Positions 5,143 through 8,578 of a DNA stretch of 8,578 bases are shown here, piece by piece; within the stretch, counting starts at the first letter, position 1; the number at the start of each line of letters is the position of its first letter. Position numbers and translations under genes: made by a program. The notes under the pieces are model-generated. The model was not told the origin of the DNA and did not search any database. It saw nothing but the letters and a program-made list of their open reading frames with translations. This stretch comes from Leptotrichiaceae bacterium (GTDB taxonomy: Bacteria > Fusobacteriota > Fusobacteriia > Fusobacteriales > Leptotrichiaceae), in NCBI GenBank assembly GCA_030532815.1, contig JAUNKI010000010.1, positions 1 to 8,578 on the forward strand. The letters run 5' to 3'.

Positions 5143-6282
5143 TTATTTTATTTCGTACATAACCGATATATTCTGAAAAAGTTTAATCGGTTTTGGAGTA
5201 TAGTCCACTTTAGGAGAAGAGTAACTGCTGACTCTGGCGGAGTTTGAAACCGCAACTGCTCTTTCCTTTGCCGAAAATTCAGCTGCAGGTGCAGGTACTA
5301 CCCACTCCTCATCTATACGGTTCAACATTTTTTGCTGAAATCCTCTGTCTTCACTTACTACAAGAGGTGAAGAAAGACTCATGCCGCTTGATTTGAGAAT
5401 GCTTAACGCTTTGGATTTTGCCTGATTGAAAGCTTCGTTGTACATTTCTGCGGCAAGCTGCTCTTTATTTGAAATATCAAAGGAAATTGTCCCGTTTATA
5501 TTAATTGAGTTTTCATCGGCAAGGGATATAATATCATTCAGATTTTTCAGATTTTTAGTAGTTACGGTAAAAATTTCCGTTACTATGAATACGTCTTTTT
5601 CATTTTTTATCTTTCCTTCTGTGTTTTCAGTGACTTTATAATTATTGAATATGATATTGTTTTCAGAAATTCCCGATGAAAGCAGTTTCGCCTTTACGGA
5701 ACGGAACTTGTCGGATATTTTGTTTAGTGCTTTTTCTGAAGTCGTCTCTGTTTCACTCAAAGTAAAATAATAAGCATCAGGCTCATTGTCAACTTTTTTT
5801 ATTTTATTTACTCTGTTTTTGTCTGAAAATTCTATCAGGTCGGAAATTTTACCGAAATCGGTATTTCTGATTATGACTGTCATCTGTACGGTATACGACG
5901 CAGGTTTTTTCTTTTTAGTATCGGTTGCTGAAGTAGTTTTTTTTCCTTTAAAGTCTTTCTGTACGTCTTCAACATAATAGTAATCATTATCATTGTTGCC
6001 GTAATCTTTCTGTTTTCTGTTATAAAAGGAAACCGTCTCAAAATCTGCCGAGTTTATTTTTTTTGATTTAAGTCCTGCTTTAAATTTGTCGATTTTCTGT
6101 CGAAGTTCTTTAGCGGCAGTGTTGAGATTTTCATTTTTCACGTCTATCTGAAAGGAAATTTTTGCAGTGTCCGGCATGACATCTCTTTCCGAAATGCCTG
6201 TAACACTTATTTTCCTTATGACATTTTCTGAAAGGGAAAATGCTGATAAAAAGAGAAAAAATGCAATAAAAATTTTTTTCAT
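5143..6282 (-). CDS. Secreted SIMPL-domain (DUF541, YggE-like) protein, first of a tandem pair
   Basis: This 379-residue paralogue of the next gene has the same plan: signal peptide MKKIFIAFFLFLSAFSLS, first strand and turn RKISVTGISERDVMPDTAKISFQI (23-46), helix NLNTAAKELRQKIDKFKAGL, late strand GTISFDI, helix YNEAFNQAKSKALSIL, and closing strand ISVMYEIK. Two stretches are unlike the partner: a charged, Asp/Asn/Tyr/Lys-rich insertion at about 88-129, and an Ala/Pro/Ser-rich stretch at about 310-360 just before the last strand. Both look disordered and may be surface-exposed or linker regions. Start: ATG 6282, with GGAGG 7 nt upstream. There is no cysteine in the mature protein. Probably periplasmic or outer-membrane associated, perhaps forming hetero-oligomers with the second protein; this is inference from the tandem order. 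I could not pick out a convincing promoter in the AT-rich leader. Confidence 0.9.
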   Translation of the reverse strand: MKKIFIAFFLFLSAFSLSENVIRKISVTGISERDVMPDTAKISFQIDVKNENLNTAAKELRQKIDKFKAGLKSKKINSADFETVSFYNRKQKDYGNNDNDYYYVEDVQKDFKGKKTTSATDTKKKKPASYTVQMTVIIRNTDFGKISDLIEFSDKNRVNKIKKVDNEPDAYYFTLSETETTSEKALNKISDKFRSVKAKLLSSGISENNIIFNNYKVTENTEGKIKNEKDVFIVTEIFTVTTKNLKNLNDIISLADENSININGTISFDISNKEQLAAEMYNEAFNQAKSKALSILKSSGMSLSSPLVVSEDRGFQQKMLNRIDEEWVVPAPAAEFSAKERAVAVSNSARVSSYSSPKVDYTPKPIKLFQNISVMYEIK

Positions 6283-6357
6283 ATTAATTCCTCCATTAAG
6301 TTCATATTATTAAAAAGATAACATATTTTCTAATATACGGATATATTATCAGATTAA

Positions 6358-6419
6358 TATTAAAATAAACTGAAAAACATATATTTTAATTGTATATTTT
6401 AAAATATGTGATTTTCAGT
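6358..6419 (-). terminator. AT-rich hairpin terminator after the DUF1576 operon
   Basis: ACTGAAAA (6419-6412) pairs with TTTTCAGT (6376-6369) over 8 bp. Inside, ACATATTTTAA pairs with TTAAAATATATGT apart from a 2-nt bulge. A U-rich tail (UUAUUUUAAU) follows on the minus strand. It begins 20 nt after the stop at 6439. The stem is long but poor in G and C, so its efficiency is uncertain. Confidence 0.7.
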
Positions 6420-6438
6420 AAGTTTATACTATTTTAAA

Positions 6439-6780
6439 TTATAGACTTTTTCTTAAAACAAGTTCCAGTATTCCGTCTTCGTACTGAATAATAACGGAAT
6501 CACAGATTCTGGCAACGAGGATAAGTTCATCCGAAGCTTCTCCTTCACCCATTAACTCCCAGTATTCGTCATATTCCATATCATGATGAATAGTCATCAG
6601 TTTTTTCATTTCTCTTATTTTTTTTTCGGGTAAATCCGTAAATCCGTGAGTATAAATTACATATTCATTTTTTCCGTCTTCCTTATCAATTTTAATATGG
6701 TAATCTTTTGCTCTGTTTTCCAAATAGAAAGAAGTGATTTCACTTACAATTTTTGAAATTATTTTTATGTTATTCTTCAT
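6439..6780 (-). CDS. Conserved-looking small cytosolic protein, unknown function
   Basis: This 113-residue protein starts at ATG 6780, only 2 nt after the stop of the DUF1576 gene. Its likely ribosome-binding site GGGAGG is inside the last codons of that gene, 12 nt before the ATG, so translation is probably coupled. It has no signal peptide or membrane segment. Predicted layout: an N-terminal helix (KIISKIVSEITSFYLENRAK), a strand pair (HIKIDKEDGKNEYVIYTHG), a helix with EKKIREMKKLMTIHHDMEYDEYWELMGEGE, and two strands (ELILVARICDSVIIQYEDGILELVLR). The acidic/His-rich middle (HHDMEYDEYWELMGEGE) could bind a metal, but I cannot show that. I do not recognise the family. Coupling to a membrane protein suggests a regulator or cytosolic partner of that protein. 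Confidence 0.85.
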   Translation of the reverse strand: MKNNIKIISKIVSEITSFYLENRAKDYHIKIDKEDGKNEYVIYTHGFTDLPEKKIREMKKLMTIHHDMEYDEYWELMGEGEASDELILVARICDSVIIQYEDGILELVLRKSL

Positions 6781-6782
6781 TT

Positions 6783-8021
6783 TTAATTCTGACCTCCCTG
6801 AAAGGACTGAAGTATAGGTACACTCACACTTGCCACTATACCTGCTGCAAGTCCCGTATTATAAAGATTTAATCCTCCGTGTGCAGCTCCTATGTTTAAA
6901 ACCAGACAATAGTTTAAAAATCCTACGGCAATTCCTGCGAGGCTACCGAATTTACCGCTTATAGGTGCAAGAGTAGTGGAAAAAAACAGAGTGACTGCAA
7001 AAGCCGTCAGTGAAGTATCGGTCTTAAATATGTAAAATGCCGCAACTACTCCTATTATTACAGGCAAGACATTTTTTATATGTTTTCCGAAACCTGCAAA
7101 TGCCACTACGGTAAGCATTCCTGATAAAATAGGTCCGTTAAACATGGGAAATAAAAGAAATATTATTACTAAACACAGAAGTCCCAATATTCCCATATTC
7201 ATAACAACGATAGGAAATCCTTCGGTGACAGTGAAATCACTTACAAGTCTTCCTGAATGGGATAACAGGCTTTTTAAACCGTTAAAGGAATATCCGTTTT
7301 TAATATAACCATAAACTATGTAAAATAAATAGGCACCTACAAATAGGGACAGCATTTCGTAATCCATAGTTTCTATAAATACTTTTTTGAAGGAAACGCT
7401 GATTTTTGACGCTTTCATTACGGAATATGAAACAATGGCGACAAGTCCTGCTGCAAATCCCGTATTGTAAAGACTGAATCCTCCGTGTATGGGCAGAATA
7501 TGAACAGAGATTATCGGCACTATAAATCCTAAAACTGTTCCCAGAGCGAGAGCCGCCAGAATACCTATCAGAGAATAGCCGTAGGCTTCAGCCATGACGC
7601 TTACAAAAGGCGAAAGCGAAGTGGAAAACATACATACTACGGCAACGGTTTTAAAGCTTTTTCCGTTCATTCTTGCATAAAGATATGCTCCTATATAAAA
7701 GGGTATAATATTCAGAAGATTTTTTCCCATAAATGAAAATCCGAACATTAAAAATATACCTGATATATTTAAACCGTTTATTTTCATGTCCATTTTATAT
7801 AATAGATAAATATTTATCAATGTTATGGCAGAAGCATTAAAAATAGCGGCAGCCTTACCGCCTATTATAAAGTAGTCAGTCAGCAGAATTCCGTCAGATA
7901 AAAGGATATTTTTTATTCCTTCATACAATTTATAGGGAGTAGAGAGAATAAGTGAGTAAACCAGCATAATAAACGGTAAAAATGAAATAACAAGATACTC
8001 CTGTTTTTTTTCTTTTGTCAT
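6783..8021 (-). CDS. DUF1576 family polytopic membrane protein with internal duplication
   Basis: This 412-residue, very hydrophobic protein has about ten or more membrane segments. It contains two copies of the family hallmark: HGGFSLYNTGFAAGLVA (179-195) and HGGLNLYNTGLAAGIVA (381-397), about 202 residues apart. Other parts repeat at a similar spacing: NISGIFLMFGFSFMGKNLLNIIPFYIG (85-111) against PILSGMLTVVAFAGFGKHIKNVLPVIIG (297-324), and FSTSLSPF (132-139) against FSTTLAPI (347-354). So it is two homologous halves, as in many transporters. Its substrate is unknown. It acts in the cytoplasmic membrane. The start at ATG 8021 has AAAGGA 14 nt upstream, longer than usual; no better in-frame start was found. 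It forms a two-gene operon with the 113-residue gene downstream. Confidence 0.9.
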   Translation of the reverse strand: MTKEKKQEYLVISFLPFIMLVYSLILSTPYKLYEGIKNILLSDGILLTDYFIIGGKAAAIFNASAITLINIYLLYKMDMKINGLNISGIFLMFGFSFMGKNLLNIIPFYIGAYLYARMNGKSFKTVAVVCMFSTSLSPFVSVMAEAYGYSLIGILAALALGTVLGFIVPIISVHILPIHGGFSLYNTGFAAGLVAIVSYSVMKASKISVSFKKVFIETMDYEMLSLFVGAYLFYIVYGYIKNGYSFNGLKSLLSHSGRLVSDFTVTEGFPIVVMNMGILGLLCLVIIFLLFPMFNGPILSGMLTVVAFAGFGKHIKNVLPVIIGVVAAFYIFKTDTSLTAFAVTLFFSTTLAPISGKFGSLAGIAVGFLNYCLVLNIGAAHGGLNLYNTGLAAGIVASVSVPILQSFQGGQN

Positions 8022-8074
8022 AAAATTTAAATTTTTCCTTTCGTTTTTTTTAATTCAGTTATATTTCCAAAATT

Positions 8075-8092
8075 AAAGTTTTTAAAAACTTT
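8075..8092. promoter_or_regulatory. 18-bp perfect palindrome upstream of the DUF1576 gene
   Basis: AAAGTTTTT directly followed by AAAAACTTT, with no spacer, 54 nt before the DUF1576 start and inside the divergent region shared with mutS. The dyad is the right size for a dimeric repressor, but its AT-richness means that chance is possible. A weak TATAAC -10 candidate for the minus strand lies just downstream, so a bound protein would cover the promoter. Confidence 0.4.
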
Positions 8093-8214
8093 GAGAAAAT
8101 GTCGAAATACAGCTGATTGGGCATAAAACAAGCAATAAATAAAATTTGAAGTATATTTTATCAATTTCTGTTCCACTAAATTTTACTATATTTCTTTCAA
8201 ATTATCAATAGAAG

Positions 8215-8243
8215 TGGAAATAATACTTGATTTATGCTATACT
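8215..8243 (+). promoter_or_regulatory. Probable extended -10 promoter of mutS
   Basis: Plus strand: TGGAAA (8215-8220) as a weak -35, a 17-nt spacer ending TGC, and TATACT (8238-8243), which together form an extended -10 (TGnTATACT). The start would be near 8250, about 45 nt before the mutS ATG. The -35 overlaps AGTGGAA (8213-8219), the inverted copy of TTCCACT at 8171-8177. Confidence 0.55.
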
Positions 8244-8294
8244 TATATGAAAAACTATTGATGAAAATATAAGTTGGAAATAGAGGGATTTGTA

Positions 8295-8578
8295 ATGACA
8301 GAAACACCGTTAATGAAACAATACAAAGAAATAAAAGCAGAATATGAAGATTCCATACTGTTTTTCAGATTAGGAGATTTTTATGAAATGTTTTTTGAAG
8401 ATGCAGTAAAAGCCTCAAAAGAGCTGGGACTTACACTGACATCAAGAAATAAAGAGAAAAATGAAAATGTTCCTTTGGCGGGAGTGCCTTATCATTCTGC
8501 AAACTCATATATATCAAAATTAATATCCAAAGGCTATAAAGTGGCTATCTGTGAGCAGACTGAAGATCCGAAAGCCTC
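8295..8578 (+). CDS. mutS: DNA mismatch repair protein MutS, N-terminal part (cut by window end)
   Basis: The frame is open from ATG 8295 to the window end (94 complete codons); GAGGG lies 8 nt before the start. It matches MutS domain [35 protein letters not shown], then [26 protein letters not shown] and [13 protein letters not shown]. Phe29 and Glu31 in GDFYEMF form the Phe-X-Glu motif that wedges into and reads the mismatch. The complete protein, about 850-870 residues in this family, would also contain connector, lever, clamp and ABC-type ATPase domains, which lie beyond the window. It works in the cytosol with MutL to start repair of replication errors. The partial state is due to the window edge only. 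mutL often follows mutS in bacteria, but this cannot be seen here. Confidence 0.97.
   Translation, partial: MTETPLMKQYKEIKAEYEDSILFFRLGDFYEMFFEDAVKASKELGLTLTSRNKEKNENVPLAGVPYHSANSYISKLISKGYKVAICEQTEDPKA

Larger units (their letters stand above)
8022..8294. other. Divergent intergenic region between the DUF1576 gene and mutS
   Basis: 273 nt of AT-rich DNA with no coding potential. It holds the 18-bp palindrome, the mutS promoter candidate and the TTCCACT / AGTGGAA inverted pair. No RNA gene or riboswitch-like structure was recognised. Confidence 0.5.

Overview
The window comes from a very AT-rich, low-GC bacterium. Gene content and style (Gly-Gly-rich Shine-Dalgarno sites, long AT hairpin terminators, a DUF1576 membrane protein, tandem SIMPL proteins, NadV-type NAMPT) fit a member of the Fusobacteriota such as Leptotrichia or a relative. 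This placement is inference; no rRNA or marker phylogeny is available here.

Layout. From left to right: (1) a minus-strand peroxide-defence operon (194-1433), transcribed from a perfect TTGACA-N17-TATAAT promoter and ended by a large hairpin at 119-167. It encodes an AhpC peroxiredoxin followed by a stand-alone AhpF N-terminal-domain protein. (2) A divergent plus-strand gene (1718-2179) for a small secreted protein of unknown function, with a terminator. (3) A gene-free stretch (about 2226-2505) holding a large imperfect palindrome that looks like a dispersed repeat or MITE-like element. (4) A minus-strand nicotinamide phosphoribosyltransferase gene with its own promoter (2510-3937). (5) A minus-strand pair of tandem secreted SIMPL-domain (DUF541/YggE-like) genes (4070-6282) with a strong terminator. 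(6) A minus-strand pair made of a DUF1576 membrane protein with an internal duplication and a 113-residue unknown protein (6439-8021). (7) A divergent plus-strand mutS gene, cut off by the window end.

Main finding. The AhpC gene is interrupted by an in-frame UGA exactly at the peroxidatic cysteine codon (codon 48, FTFV-UGA-PTE). Everything on both sides is an intact AhpC, including the resolving Cys167. About 20 nt after the UGA the mRNA can form a 9+9 hairpin (8 pairs, one A-A mismatch) with a GGA apical loop, which is the form expected of a bacterial SECIS. I read this as a selenocysteine-containing AhpC, coupled to a CxxC AhpF-NTD reductant. A standard gene finder would report only a truncated 134-residue C-terminal fragment. 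Whether the genome carries selA, selB, selC and selD cannot be seen here and is the decisive test.

How the genes work together. AhpF-NTD (Cys141/Cys144) probably passes electrons from a thioredoxin reductase encoded elsewhere to the AhpC disulfide or selenenylsulfide. NAMPT salvages nicotinamide into NMN for NAD. The SIMPL pair probably acts in the envelope. The DUF1576 and 113-residue genes are translationally close and probably share a function. The other units seem independent of each other.
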